Source: Nocardia brevicatena NBRC 12119 (lineage in GTDB: Bacteria > Actinomycetota > Actinomycetes > Mycobacteriales > Mycobacteriaceae). From it: 64,000 nt of DNA. The notes under the pieces were generated by a model. That model was not told where the DNA came from. It ran no database searches and saw only the letters and a list, made by a program, of their open reading frames with translations. A program made the position numbers and the translations under genes. Positions 1 through 10,269 of the stretch are shown piece after piece. Position 1 is the first letter of the stretch. Every line of letters starts with the position of its first letter. Location: NCBI RefSeq assembly GCF_000308495.1, contig NZ_BAFU01000068.1, forward strand, positions 1-64,000. Reading direction: 5' to 3'.

Positions 1-587
<587 letters not shown>

Positions 588-599
588 CCCCTGTCGGAG

Positions 600-634
600 C
601 CGCCGTACACCGGTCCTTCGGTGTACGGCGGTTT
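600..634 (+). terminator. Rho-independent terminator after the rpoB remnant
   Basis: A perfect 13-bp stem (600-612 with 619-631, starting CCGCCGTACACC) with a 6-nt loop is followed by TTT. It starts 13 bases after the rpoB stop codon. It ends transcription where rpoC would be expected, which fits an rpoB copy standing apart from rpoC. Confidence 0.8.
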
Positions 635-847
635 CGTGGTCTACATGCGGTGTAGAGGGGCAATGATGCGAAACAGGCCGGTCCGCGACCTGGCGGTGGG
701 AACCGGAACCCGGTGCGCCTGGATCCCTCCTCGGTGAACGGCCACACAGTCCATCCCGGAGCGGAGAGCCGGCGGCTCCCGGCCGGCTGTGCCCGATGCG
801 GACCGCCGCCGCACCGGCCCCCACCACCGCAGTGAGCCTTTCCGGTT

Positions 848-882
848 GACATCCTCTCCTGCCTGAAGGCGGGCGATTCCTA
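848..882 (-). mobile_element. End of a lost IS200/IS605-type TnpB transposon
   Basis: The segment GACATCCTCTCCTGCCTGAA followed by GGCGGGCGATTCC has the form of the conserved right end of actinobacterial IS200/IS605 or IS607 elements: a short hairpin CCTGCC-TGAA-GGCGGG between GACATCCTCTC and GATTCC. On the minus strand, the bases to the right still read like a TnpB C-terminal tail (PPSGRRGC). No transposase core is present. The rest of 635-960 holds no recognisable gene. Confidence 0.5.
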
Positions 883-961
883 TCCGCGTCCGCTTTCACC
901 ACCGGCCTGAACGGCGGTGCACCAGGGGCATTCCGGTAGTCATCCGCCCGGACAGTGACGA

Positions 962-1030
962 GCCGGGGTACCGGCCCATCGAAAAACCTTGGCCGGCAGA
1001 CCGTTCGCTTTCCGTTGGCGGAAGGTGTGA
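962..1030 (+). pseudogene. C-terminal remnant of the module winged-helix gene
   Basis: In the frame ending at the TGA at 1028-1030 the sequence reads RKTLAGRPFAFRWRKV, matching the end of the intact protein at 12438-12698 (RKVLAMQPYDFERTEV). About nine of sixteen residues are identical, and the GTGTGA stop/start overlap with the next gene is preserved. Nothing recognisable of the N-terminal DNA-binding part remains upstream. This shows that the first copy of the three-gene module was once complete. Confidence 0.55.
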
Positions 1031-1232
1031 AACGGTTGCATACGAACCCGAGGCCTCTCGTACCCGCTCTCGGCACGTCGCACGGCACCGTCACCGGCGA
1101 CCGTCCGGCGGCTGCGTGATCGACGCATCCGAATCACGAAGGTAAGCAACATATCCGAGGAAAGAACGCTGCTGTCCATCACCACGCCGGATCCGGCGGA
1201 TATGCGAACGGCACGCGAACCCACAGATCTGT
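1027..1232 (+). pseudogene. Frameshifted copy of the module 95-residue protein
   Basis: A GTG start at 1027, preceded by GGCGGAAGG, opens a frame reading KRLHTNPRPLVPALGTSHGT, matching the start of the intact gene at 12695 (TRLRTNPETSVYALGVTHRT). After about 30 codons the frame breaks. A second frame then carries RRLRDRRIRITKVSNISEER and TLLSI, matching RRRIRIIQVDNISEPRTLLS in the intact copy, and stops early. The C-terminal third (PLWDAVRHEFW in the intact copy) is absent. The gene is therefore broken by at least one frameshift and a truncation, while the downstream gene is still open. Confidence 0.75.
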
Positions 1233-1287
1233 GAGATGCGCTCCGACACGAATACTGGACTCGAGCAATACGGGTAGGCACCACCAC

Positions 1288-1884
1288 ATGACCGAAATCC
1301 GATACCCAGACGCCGAATCCATCGACGAGATCACCGCCCGCTACCTTCTCTCGATGCCCATCGGTCTGATGCCGATGCTGTGCGGCCTCCGTTACGACCA
1401 CGCCGGCATCGGCGCGGACTGTGTGAGCGTCGACCTGACCCGAGAACGCGCCGAGCGCGACCCCAACCCCATCCACCTGTGCGCCGTCCGACTCCGCGAG
1501 ACGCTCGGCCGCGAGATGTTCGGTTTCGGGTTCGTCTTCGTCGTCTTCGCCGATCAACTCGACGACCGCGTGGAGAACCGCCACATACCCGCCCAGGTCC
1601 GCGCCGCCGCCGAACAACTGCCCGGCATCGACGACCTGATCGTCGCGGTCACCATCGACGCCACCGGCCGACAGTGGTGGGCCGTGGTCCCCCGCCACCT
1701 CACCGACCTCGAACCGGTGCGCATCTACATCCCCGCCACCCCGCCCGAGGAGTGGCGGCTCCCCGAGACCCTCGACGCCTCGCTGTGGACGGCGGCTCTC
1801 GCGCTGGACGCGTCGAACCGCGAACACCTGCTGCGGCTGCTTCCGGAGGCGGACAGTCCGGACGACAGCCGACACATCGGATAA
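1288..1884 (+). CDS. Hypothetical protein of about 198 residues, module gene 3 (copy 1)
   Basis: The function is not recognised. The protein begins MTEIRYPDAESIDEITARYL and carries a hydrophobic strand FGFGFVFVVFADQLDD near residue 75 and an IDATGRQWWAVVPRHL segment near residue 125. It has no signal peptide or membrane helix. A full-length paralogue lies at 12979-13581 with the same length and motifs. ATG 1288 was chosen because it aligns exactly with the paralogue start. Upstream lie the wreckage of its two partner genes, so this copy may have lost its regulator and its translational coupling. Confidence 0.75.
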   Translation: MTEIRYPDAESIDEITARYLLSMPIGLMPMLCGLRYDHAGIGADCVSVDLTRERAERDPNPIHLCAVRLRETLGREMFGFGFVFVVFADQLDDRVENRHIPAQVRAAAEQLPGIDDLIVAVTIDATGRQWWAVVPRHLTDLEPVRIYIPATPPEEWRLPETLDASLWTAALALDASNREHLLRLLPEADSPDDSRHIG

Positions 1885-2300
1885 CGCGCGGTCGGCGACT
1901 CCGTACGCGTTCACAGCGGGCCCCGGTTACCGGCCTCACGGCGACCACCCCCGACTCCCTACCGTGGACGCCGCTACGACTCCTGCGGACCACCGGGAAT
2001 CCGGTGGGTACCACCGTGGGAGGTTTCGTTTCCGGCAGCCCGGCTACTTCGTGAGCGCCGTGGCATACGGCGAGAGCGCCGACCAGGACCGCGCCTCGAG
2101 AACTGCAGAACGAGAATTCCGACGAGTCACCGAGCCGAACCATCTCGTTACGGGAGCAGTGCCGCATCTCTGCGTCCTTCGGAAAGTCGGGCCGGCGGTG
2201 ATCGGTTCTCTCGATGTGACCGTGCCGAGAGCAGCATTTCCGAAGACCTACGCGCCGGCCGGAGCGATGCGTGCCGACCGGCGGGACGGAGGAGCGAGAG
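1885..2300. other. Intergenic region without a recognised gene
   Basis: No open frame here looks like a protein. The region presumably carries the sulfatase promoter; a purine-rich ribosome site (GGAGGAGCGAGAG) lies directly before the ATG at 2301. No terminator or repeat was seen. Confidence 0.5.
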
Positions 2301-4652
2301 ATGTCACCGAAGGAGTACCGGCCGGGAACCGCTTTTCCCGGAATCGTCGGGCGGACGACCGATGTATCGAGCCCCGCGTGGCCGCAACCGGTGCGGGCCG
2401 TGCCGGGAGCGCCGAACGTACTGTTCATCGTGCTCGACGACACCGGGTACGGGCAGCTCGGCTGCTACGGCAGCCCCATATCCACCCCGAATATCGACGC
2501 GCTGGCCGAGGGCGGGCTGCTGTACAACAACATGCATACGACAGCGCTGTGCTCACCGTCGCGGTCGTGCATCATCACCGGACGCAATCACCACGCCAAC
2601 GCGATGGCCGGCATCACGGAAATAGCCACAGGGTATCCGGGCTACAACGGCAACATCCCCTTCGAGAACGGATTCCTCTCGGAGATGCTGCTGGGGCACG
2701 GATACAACACCCACATGGTCGGCAAATGGCATCTGGTGCCCTCGGAGCAGGAATCCGCCGCCGGCCCGTACGATCGCTGGCCGCTCGGCCGGGGTTTCGA
2801 ACGGTTCTACGGCTTCCTCGGTGGTGATACCAGCCAGTGGCACCCGGACCTGGTCTACGACAACCACCGGGTCGAGCCGCCTGCCGGCCCGGAAGCGGGC
2901 TATCACCTGACCTCGGATCTGGTTGACAAGGCGATCTCCTTCATCGCCAGTGCGAAACAGGTCGCACCGGGCAAGCCTTTCTTCCTGAACTTCTCCACGG
3001 GGGCGACCCACGCCCCGCACCATGTGCCGAAGAAGTGGGCCGACCGCTACCGAGGCCGGTTCGACGACGGCTGGGACGCCTACCGCGAACAAACCTTCGA
3101 CCGGCAGCGGCAGCGGGGCATCGTGCCGCCCGATACGCGGCTGTCGCACCGCGACCCGGACGTGCCGGACTGGAAGTCGCTGCCGCCCGATACGCGCCGC
3201 CTGGCCGCGCGGATGATGGAGGTCTACGCCGGATTCCTCTCCCACACCGATCACCACATCGGGCGCCTGCTGGACTTCCTCCGGCAGACCGGCGAGCTCG
3301 ACAACACGCTGATCATGCTCGTCTCCGACAATGGGGCCAGCCCCGAGGGCGGGGTCACCGGTACCACGAACGAACTGCAGTTCTTCAACAACGCCCAGGA
3401 AACGGTCGAGGACAGCCTGCGCGCCATCGACGAACTCGGCGGTCCGACCACGTTCAACCACTATCCGTGGGGATGGACCTGGGCGGGCAACACCCCCTTC
3501 CGCCGGTGGAAGCGCGAAACCTACCGCGGCGGTGTCAGCGACCCCTTCCTGGTCCACTGGCCGCGCGGTATCACGGCGCGGGGCGAGGTACGCACCCAGT
3601 ACGCGCATGTGGTCGATATGGTCCCCACCGTCCTCGACGCGCTCGGAATCGACCCCCCGGCCACCATCAGGGGCGTAACCCAATCGCCCTTGCACGGAGT
3701 GAGTTTCGCGCACACCTTCGACAATCCGACCGCACCCACCCGACATCACACGCAGTACTTCGAAATGCTCGGCCACCGCGCGATCGACCACGACGGATGG
3801 CGGGCCGTGTGCCCTTGGCCGGGTCCCTCCTTCACGGAGGCGGGTAAGCCCTTCGGCACTCCCATCACCGCCGAGGACCTCGGCGAGCTCGACGCCCATC
3901 ACTGGGAGCTGTACCACATCGCCGAGGACTTCGCCGAGACCCGCGATATCGCCGTCGAGCACCGGGACAAGCTCATCGAAATGATCTCGCTGTGGTACGT
4001 GGAAGCCGGGAAATACCAGGTACTGCCCATCGACGGCAGCGGGATGCAACGGCTGGTCGTGGAGCGCCCGCAGCTCACGCCGGCGCGGCTTTCCTACACC
4101 CTCCGCCCCGATACCGAGACGCTGCCCGCCGCTGTCGCTCCCCGGGTGGTCAACCGCCCGCACACCATCACCGCCGATGTCGAGATCCCGGCCGGCGGCG
4201 CCGAGGGCGTCCTACTGTGCCAGGGTACCAATGTCGGCGGCTGGTCCTTCTATATCGAGGGCGAGCGGTTGCGCTACGCCCACAACTACGTGCGGCGCGC
4301 CCTGTACAGCGTCTCCTCCACGAGGAATGTGCCCGAAGGCCGCCACGAGCTGTGCTTCGAATTCGAGCCCACCGGCGACCCCGATCTCGTCCACGGCAAA
4401 GGCGCACCGGGCCGCGCCCGGCTCTATATCGATCACCACCCGGTCGGGGAGGCCGAGTTCCCGGTCACCACGCCGGTCGCTTTCAATCCCGGTGGGATGA
4501 CCTGTGGTGCCAATCCGGGCTCCGCGGTGACACCCGACTACGCACCGCCGTTCCGGTTCACCGGCACGCTGCACACCGTCACTGTCGACCTCTCCGGGAA
4601 GTTGGTCACCGATATCGAAAGCGAGATACGCATGCACATGGCCCGGCAATAG
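2301..4652 (+). CDS. Arylsulfatase (type I, formylglycine-dependent)
   Basis: Hydrolyses sulfate esters. The 783-residue protein has the sulfatase N-terminal metal site (LFIVLDDTGYG, residues 41-51) and the type I signature CSPSR at residues 84-88, whose cysteine must be converted to formylglycine by a separate enzyme not encoded here. The rest matches large actinobacterial AtsA-type sulfatases, including a C-terminal beta-rich extension of about 170 residues. ATG 2301 has a strong ribosome site ending one base before it; an upstream start at 2271 is possible but has none. No signal peptide is evident, so a cytoplasmic site is likely. The substrate is unknown. The gene stands alone. Confidence 0.9.
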   Translation: MSPKEYRPGTAFPGIVGRTTDVSSPAWPQPVRAVPGAPNVLFIVLDDTGYGQLGCYGSPISTPNIDALAEGGLLYNNMHTTALCSPSRSCIITGRNHHANAMAGITEIATGYPGYNGNIPFENGFLSEMLLGHGYNTHMVGKWHLVPSEQESAAGPYDRWPLGRGFERFYGFLGGDTSQWHPDLVYDNHRVEPPAGPEAGYHLTSDLVDKAISFIASAKQVAPGKPFFLNFSTGATHAPHHVPKKWADRYRGRFDDGWDAYREQTFDRQRQRGIVPPDTRLSHRDPDVPDWKSLPPDTRRLAARMMEVYAGFLSHTDHHIGRLLDFLRQTGELDNTLIMLVSDNGASPEGGVTGTTNELQFFNNAQETVEDSLRAIDELGGPTTFNHYPWGWTWAGNTPFRRWKRETYRGGVSDPFLVHWPRGITARGEVRTQYAHVVDMVPTVLDALGIDPPATIRGVTQSPLHGVSFAHTFDNPTAPTRHHTQYFEMLGHRAIDHDGWRAVCPWPGPSFTEAGKPFGTPITAEDLGELDAHHWELYHIAEDFAETRDIAVEHRDKLIEMISLWYVEAGKYQVLPIDGSGMQRLVVERPQLTPARLSYTLRPDTETLPAAVAPRVVNRPHTITADVEIPAGGAEGVLLCQGTNVGGWSFYIEGERLRYAHNYVRRALYSVSSTRNVPEGRHELCFEFEPTGDPDLVHGKGAPGRARLYIDHHPVGEAEFPVTTPVAFNPGGMTCGANPGSAVTPDYAPPFRFTGTLHTVTVDLSGKLVTDIESEIRMHMARQ

Positions 4653-4837
4653 GGCGACCGGTCGAATCACGACGGTCGCCGGGGCGGAAACCACCGCCGG
4701 CATACTCGGTAATGCGCGGTCGCCCGCCGCCGCGACGCTCACAGCGGATTGTCGGCCATCCGCCGGCCCGCCCGGTGAGCGTCCGATGCCCCCGAACTGA
4801 TCCCGGGCCACCGTGCCGGGCGCGGTATGGTCCGGGT

Positions 4838-5056
4838 ATGGCAGATTCCTCCAAGGGTGACCGGTCCAACCTCATGTCCGTCGGAATCTCCGTCGGATTG
4901 GCCATCGGAATCGTCATGGGTCTGACCGTCCTGGACAATCTGGCGCTCGGCGTGGGGATGGGGGTGGCGATCGGGGTCGCGGTGGGCATCGCGATGTCCC
5001 GGTCCGGCTCCGGCGGTGATGGTCCTGGGGACGACACCCCGCCCGCCAACTCCTGA
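4838..5056 (+). CDS. Small glycine-rich membrane protein
   Basis: A 72-residue protein. Residues 12-53 form one or two hydrophobic helices rich in Gly and Ala (VGISVGLAIGIVMGL, VGMGVAIGVAVGIAM), a glycine-zipper-like pattern. The C-terminus is acidic and polar (SGGDGPGDDTPPANS). It is likely an inner-membrane protein of unknown function. It lies between the sulfatase and nrdF on the same strand but is separated from nrdF by regulatory sites, so it is probably transcribed independently. Confidence 0.6.
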   Translation: MADSSKGDRSNLMSVGISVGLAIGIVMGLTVLDNLALGVGMGVAIGVAVGIAMSRSGSGGDGPGDDTPPANS

Positions 5057-5122
5057 CCGCTCGGCCCCGGTTCGCGGACGACTCCGGCGGACGCGGGAAT
5101 CCGCCGCGAGCAGATCACACGG

Positions 5123-5170
5123 ACACAAGGTGTTGTGTGGCGCTGAGAGGACACCCCCAAGGAGTAGTGT
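5123..5170 (+). promoter_or_regulatory. Tandem NrdR-box-like sites upstream of nrdF
   Basis: Bases 5123-5138 read ACACAAGGTGTTGTGT, a perfect ACACAA/TTGTGT palindrome fitting the NrdR box form. A second, half-conserved site (5155-5170, ending TAGTGT) lies 32 bp away, the usual spacing of paired NrdR boxes. A similar pair precedes nrdHIE. This suggests repression of nrdF by the nucleotide-sensing regulator NrdR. Confidence 0.7.
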
Positions 5171-5190
5171 CCTGGGGGGAGGATTCGTAA

Positions 5191-6186
<996 letters not shown>

Positions 6187-6570
6187 CGAGATATCCGCGA
6201 GTCCGCCCTGTGAGCGCGGCGTTCCCGCGGACCCGCTCGGCCGGCGCCGCGATATGGATATCGTGGAAGTTCTTCCGCGTCCGACCGCGCTGCGGTTTGC
6301 CGAAGTGAACGACCCGAATGTCCACGTCCTGCGCGGTGACGCGTTACAGCACTTGCGTGAACAGGGCCGACTCGTCGGTGCCGGTTCGACCGGAGCTCGG
6401 AACGGTCCCCGCTCCGCGGCCGCGTGACCTGCCCTCGGGGTAGCGCCGTCCTCTCTGATCGCTCGGCGCGCAACCCGTTGTCTCGCGGGCGCGGTGTCGA
6501 CAGAGTGGAGTTGGTGGGTGCATACCGCATCCGACCCACGCCGGTGGGTCCGAGACACGAGGAGAGTTCT
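6187..6570. other. Intergenic region with an unassigned short ORF
   Basis: An ATG at 6254 opens a 57-codon plus-strand frame to 6427 beginning MDIVEVLPRPTALRFAEVND. It has no clear ribosome site and no recognised family, and may be a gene fragment. The last bases before 6571 carry the ribosome site GAGGAGAG of the next gene. No terminator was recognised after nrdF. Confidence 0.35.
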
Positions 6571-7566
6571 GTGCGCTTCGGAATCTTCGTCCCCCAGGGA
6601 TGGCGGCTCGATCTGGTGGGTGTCGATCCCGCCGCGCAATGGGGGGTGATGCGGGACCTGGCGGCGCGCGCCGACGCGAATCCGGTCTGGGAATCTCTCT
6701 GGGTCTACGACCACTTCCACACCGTGCCGGAGCCCACCGAGGAAGCCACCCATGAGGCGTGGACGCTGATGGCCGCGTTCGCCGCCGCCACCACCCGGAT
6801 ACGGCTGGGCCAGATGTGTACGGCGATGAGCTACCGCAACCCCGCCTATCTGGCGAAGGTGGCGGCGACGGTCGACCTGATCTCCGGTGGCCGCGCCGAA
6901 ATGGGCATCGGAGGCGGTTGGTACGAACACGAATGGCGGGCCTACGGGTACGGCTTCCCCTCCGCCGGGGAACGGCTGGGCCGCCTCGACGAGGGTGTGC
7001 AGATCTTCCGGCAGGCGTGGCGCACCGGCACGGCCACCCTGGACGGCCGGTACTACCAGGTGGACGGCGCGATCGTGCGCCCCCTACCCGCGCAGGAGGG
7101 CGGTATCCCGCTGTGGATCGCGGGTGGCGGGGAGAAGAAGACACTGCGCATCGCCGCGAAATACGCGAACTACACGAATTTCTCCGGCAACGACCCGGAC
7201 CGGTTCACCCACAAATCGGAGATCCTGCGCGCCCACTGCGCCGATGTCGGCACCGATTTCGACGCCATCGTCCGCAGCGCCAACTTCAATGTCGCGATCG
7301 GCGCCACCGAGGCCGAGGTGCGGGAACGTATCGCCGCCGACACCGCCCGCCTCGTTCCCGCACTGGGTGAGGAGAAGGCCCGCGGGTATGCCGAGAGCCT
7401 TTTCCGGGGCGGCGCCGCGGTGGGCACCCCGGAACAGATCGTCGAGAAACTCGGCGCGGTGCGCGAGCGCGGCCTCGGCTACGCCATCTTCAATTTCCCC
7501 GAATCCGCCTACGACACCTCGGGTATCGAACTCTTCGAACGCGAGGTGCTCCCCGCCCTGTCCTGA
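6571..7566 (+). CDS. LLM-class F420- or flavin-dependent oxidoreductase
   Basis: A 331-residue member of the luciferase-like monooxygenase superfamily, a TIM-barrel enzyme class that in Nocardia and mycobacteria mostly uses coenzyme F420. Family features include the N-terminal strand RFGIFVPQGW, the region RIRLGQMCTAMSYRNPAYLA near residue 80, and the barrel motif GRAEMGIGGGWYEHEW with substrate-side loops after it. GTG 6571 was chosen because a ribosome site (GAGGAGAG) lies just upstream and the first strand begins directly after it. The substrate is not predictable. It stands alone after nrdF and is not obviously linked to it. Confidence 0.88.
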   Translation: MRFGIFVPQGWRLDLVGVDPAAQWGVMRDLAARADANPVWESLWVYDHFHTVPEPTEEATHEAWTLMAAFAAATTRIRLGQMCTAMSYRNPAYLAKVAATVDLISGGRAEMGIGGGWYEHEWRAYGYGFPSAGERLGRLDEGVQIFRQAWRTGTATLDGRYYQVDGAIVRPLPAQEGGIPLWIAGGGEKKTLRIAAKYANYTNFSGNDPDRFTHKSEILRAHCADVGTDFDAIVRSANFNVAIGATEAEVRERIAADTARLVPALGEEKARGYAESLFRGGAAVGTPEQIVEKLGAVRERGLGYAIFNFPESAYDTSGIELFEREVLPALS

Positions 7567-7659
7567 CGACCGAGGCTCGACATCGGCCGCCGAGCCCGCC
7601 GATCGCTTTGTGTCCACGAGACCGATCGGCGGGTCCACGCGGATAGCGGGGTCTTGCCC

Positions 7660-7960
7660 CGCCGGCGACCACCGCCGCGTTACAGCTTCTTCCGCCCGCA
7701 AAAGTCGGGTCTGTCCGCGCGGGAAGTCGTAGCCCTTGTCGGCGCGCAACCGCTCGGGCTGCCCGGCGGCGCGGCCCACGTCGGGACCGGATGGCCGCAA
7801 TCGTGGCCACCAACGGCCGCAACATACCGCTGTCGTGGACATTCGCGCCCGTCACGGCGGTGACCAACGGGAGACCATCCGCCTCGGACAGGGCATGACT
7901 TTCGATATGAGACGACCTCTGAAGGTTGGGCCGCAAACTTGAACGAAGCACAAAGAATCC
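7660..7960 (-). pseudogene. IS5-family transposase fragment
   Basis: Read leftward from about 7935, one frame gives SEADGLPLVTAVTGANVHDS then MLRPLVATIAAIRSRRGPRR. After a frameshift near 7795, a second frame gives QPERLRADKGYDFP. These are consecutive motifs from the catalytic core of IS5-like transposases (the DGLPL...ANVHDS and ADKGYD blocks). Both ends are missing. The left edge runs directly into the 51-bp repeat at 7669-7719. The element is inactive. Confidence 0.75.
7669..7719. repeat. 51-bp perfect repeat, copy 1
   Basis: This segment starts CCACCGCCGCGTTACAGCTT and ends GGTCTGTCCGCG. It is identical over 51 bases to 10615-10665; the bases on either side differ at once. It abuts an IS5-like transposase fragment. 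It is either a dispersed element or the scar of a rearrangement. Confidence 0.85.
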
Positions 7961-8100
7961 CACCCCGGGGAAGTGTGCCGATACAACGCTACGGTGGGAA
8001 TCGTTCCACGGGATCCCCGGCTTCCTCTACGCGGGCACGAACCCCGAGGGATGCAGAGCGGTCACTGACCGACGCTATGTAATCGAGTAAGGAAGTACAG

Positions 8101-8343
8101 ATGTTTTCTGATAAGAGCCTCGGCCGCGTGCTGGTACGCGTCGCGGTTTCGGCCACGCTCGTACTGACACCTGCTGCGGTCTTGGCGGCCCCCGCGTTTG
8201 CCGCTCCGGTGGTGCTCGAACACACCGACGAGGCCACAACACCCACCGATCGGGCCGAGAACAGCAACGGCGATCCCATCCACCGCGGCGGTCGAGGCCA
8301 CGGGCATGGGCACGGGCACAGCGGATCCGCTGGAAGCTCCTGA
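8101..8343 (+). CDS. Small secreted protein with His/Gly-rich tail
   Basis: An 80-residue protein. Residues 1-35 form a signal peptide (basic start FSDKSLGRVLVR, hydrophobic VAVSATLVLTPAAVLAA, cleavage near AFA-A). The mature part is short and polar and ends HRGGRGHGHGHGHSGSAGSS, with alternating His-Gly that could bind metal ions. A ribosome site (AAGGAAG) precedes the ATG. No family is recognised. The gene is flanked by transposase debris, so it may be a strain-specific gene. Confidence 0.6.
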   Translation: MFSDKSLGRVLVRVAVSATLVLTPAAVLAAPAFAAPVVLEHTDEATTPTDRAENSNGDPIHRGGRGHGHGHGHSGSAGSS

Positions 8344-8761
8344 GCTGTAGCGAGCATGACCACGGCTACCCGGCCGAGTTCGAGGTGGCCGTAGTGTGAA
8401 AGCGTTCGGTATGTACTCGTGCCTGGGTGGGACGGTCTGTGCTGCTGGAAACTTTCGGCCCGGACAGGTGGGAGCGTCCCTCGGTGAAGGCCGCGGCCAG
8501 GAGTTTGCAGTCGTTGGCGGTTCCCTGATGTCGGCGAAGGCGTGTTCTTCGCATGGTCGGCAAAGAACCCACTTCTTTCCTTCCTGACACCGGTCGCCGC
8601 ACTCACCGGCTCCACGAAGCTCGCGAAAGCGAATCCGCCGGTGTGAGAAGCGGTTTAAGATATAGCTGCATGATATGAGCCGGACGTCTGCGGAAGGGAG
8701 TGCGCTGTCTGGCTTCGAACCATTCGCATCGAGTTCATACGCACAGCAGGAAGGAAAAGCC
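8344..8761. other. Intergenic region, possible gene debris
   Basis: No convincing gene. Minus-strand frames between about 8370 and 8600 have short protein-like runs with cysteines (KKWVLCRPCEEH) but no identifiable family. This may be more transposase debris. The last 20 bases contain the strong ribosome site of the peptide at 8762. Confidence 0.4.
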
Positions 8762-8860
8762 ATGATTCTCCCCGTTGTCGGAAGTCTTCTCGGTCTCGCC
8801 GTTACTGGGCTGGTGAGCTTCGTCGGTGTTCTGCTCGGCGCCATCGTCGCGATCCTCTGA
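8762..8860 (+). CDS. Tiny hydrophobic peptide (32 residues)
   Basis: The ATG at 8762 follows a very good ribosome site (AGGAAGGAAAAGCC). The 32-residue product (MILPVVGSLLGLAVTGLVSF and onward) is almost wholly a single membrane helix and ends GAIVAIL. A perfect 17-bp hairpin follows 16 bases after the stop. The combination of ribosome site, short hydrophobic peptide and terminator suggests a real transcription unit. A small membrane-acting peptide or type I-like toxin is conceivable but unproven. Confidence 0.5.
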   Translation: MILPVVGSLLGLAVTGLVSFVGVLLGAIVAIL

Positions 8861-8875
8861 CAGAGCAGCGAGGAG

Positions 8876-8920
8876 ATGCGGGCCGGACGCCTGAACCAAG
8901 GCGTCCGGCCCGCATTACTT
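8876..8920 (+). terminator. Strong hairpin terminator
   Basis: A perfect 17-bp stem (8876-8892 with 8899-8915, ATGCGGGCCGGACGCCT) with loop GAACCA is followed by TACTTTCGTT. It sits just after the small peptide gene and also faces the end of the minus-strand esterase gene, so it may serve both strands. Confidence 0.75.
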
Positions 8921-9044
8921 TCGTTCGAGTACAGGACTCGCACCGTAGGGCGCCCGGGGTGGCGATTCTGTAGCAGCCGTGAACGGGAAACAGTTGTCGG
9001 CCTCACCCCGATTACCTCACAACCGGCCCGCCGACCGCAGTCGG

Positions 9045-10124
9045 TTATCGCGACAAGCCGAGTCCGCGTGCGAGCACAGGCCACGACCGCTTCAGTGCAT
9101 CCTGCCAGTAACCCCACGAGTGAGTACCCGAGGTGTAGTCGAAGGTCGCCGGGATACCGAGCGAGGCGAGCTTCGCTTGCAGATTGTGCGTGCAGTAGTT
9201 CGTGGCCGCCTCGATCACCCCACCGATGACAAGCTGATTTGCCAGTTCATCGACGCCGGACAGAGCACGAGGTCCGTCGAGTGTGTCGTACCTGCCCGGC
9301 AGACCAGTGCCCGACGAGACGTACAAGTCCAGTCCCCGTAACTTCTCGGCCTGCACATAAGGGTCATTCGCCGCCCATGCGGGCGAACCGACCGGGCCCC
9401 ACATGTTCTCGACGTTGCCACCGCCGAATGCGTTGACGATACCCTTCACGAACGACGAGCCCAGTCGATCACTGGTCTGGGCGCAGCCGCTGTAGGCGGC
9501 GGCCGCCGTGTAGAGACCGGGTTTGGCGATCGGCAACGCCAGCACCGACGTTGCCGAGGCCGAGATCCCCGCTATGGCATTGATCCCATTCGTGCCGAGC
9601 GCCGCATCGATCAGCGGCGGCAGCTCTTCGGTAAGGTAGGTCTTCCACTTGTTGCGGCCGAGTACCGGATCGTCCTCGAGCCAGTCCGTGTAGTAGCTGA
9701 ACCGTCCGCCGATCGGCATGATCAGGTTGACGTCCTTGTCCGACATGAACTGACGAACATCGGTCTGCGCCTGCCAAGAGGCAGCATTCGTGCCCCCGTC
9801 GACACCACTCAACAGATAGAGACTCGGCCGTGGTTGCGAGGTGTCGGCGGGTCGCTGAACCTCCACCGGAAAGGTGTTGCCCATGGCCGCGGAGTAGACC
9901 TGAAGTCGAACGTTGCGGTCGTCGATGGACTCGGCACCGGTTATCCGCGAACCGTCCTCCGACACAACACCGGGAGCTGTTCGAGGCGGCCAAGAACCCG
10001 GATCGGCAGAAGCAGCAGATACATCAACCGCGGTCAGAACACCGATGAGCAGCCCGACCACGACGTTCGATACAGAACGTGGACGACAGGAGTTGAATAC
10101 TTTCGCCCTCATGGTCATTGTCAT
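9045..10124 (-). CDS. Secreted antigen-85-like esterase / mycolyltransferase
   Basis: A 359-residue secreted alpha/beta hydrolase of the antigen 85 group, whose members transfer mycolic acids to trehalose or arabinogalactan in the cell wall. Residues 1-40 form a signal peptide (VVVGLLIGVLTAVDVSAASA). The mature part has SLYLLSGVDGGTNAASWQ, the nucleophile elbow AGISASAT with Ser188, and the C-terminal catalytic His in THSWGYWQDAL. An Asp or Glu completes the triad but was not assigned. Three in-frame ATGs (10124, 10118, 10112) compete; the longest is given. Mycolyltransferase activity is inferred from family resemblance only; a plain lipid esterase is possible. Confidence 0.85.
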   Translation of the reverse strand: MTMTMRAKVFNSCRPRSVSNVVVGLLIGVLTAVDVSAASADPGSWPPRTAPGVVSEDGSRITGAESIDDRNVRLQVYSAAMGNTFPVEVQRPADTSQPRPSLYLLSGVDGGTNAASWQAQTDVRQFMSDKDVNLIMPIGGRFSYYTDWLEDDPVLGRNKWKTYLTEELPPLIDAALGTNGINAIAGISASATSVLALPIAKPGLYTAAAAYSGCAQTSDRLGSSFVKGIVNAFGGGNVENMWGPVGSPAWAANDPYVQAEKLRGLDLYVSSGTGLPGRYDTLDGPRALSGVDELANQLVIGGVIEAATNYCTHNLQAKLASLGIPATFDYTSGTHSWGYWQDALKRSWPVLARGLGLSR

Positions 10125-10269
10125 ACCCCAAACTTTCAGAAGTCGGTTCGGAATGAGGTGATCTCGCCTCCAGGTAGGCGGCCGATTTCGCGTCGTTCAC
10201 ACCCTCGATCGCAATCACCCGATGTGGGGGATGCCTTCACCATCGCCTACAAGGACGCGCCGCGAGACG

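Noticed and set aside
2553-4163. A 536-codon minus-strand frame
   Set aside because: Antisense to the sulfatase, with no recognisable family.
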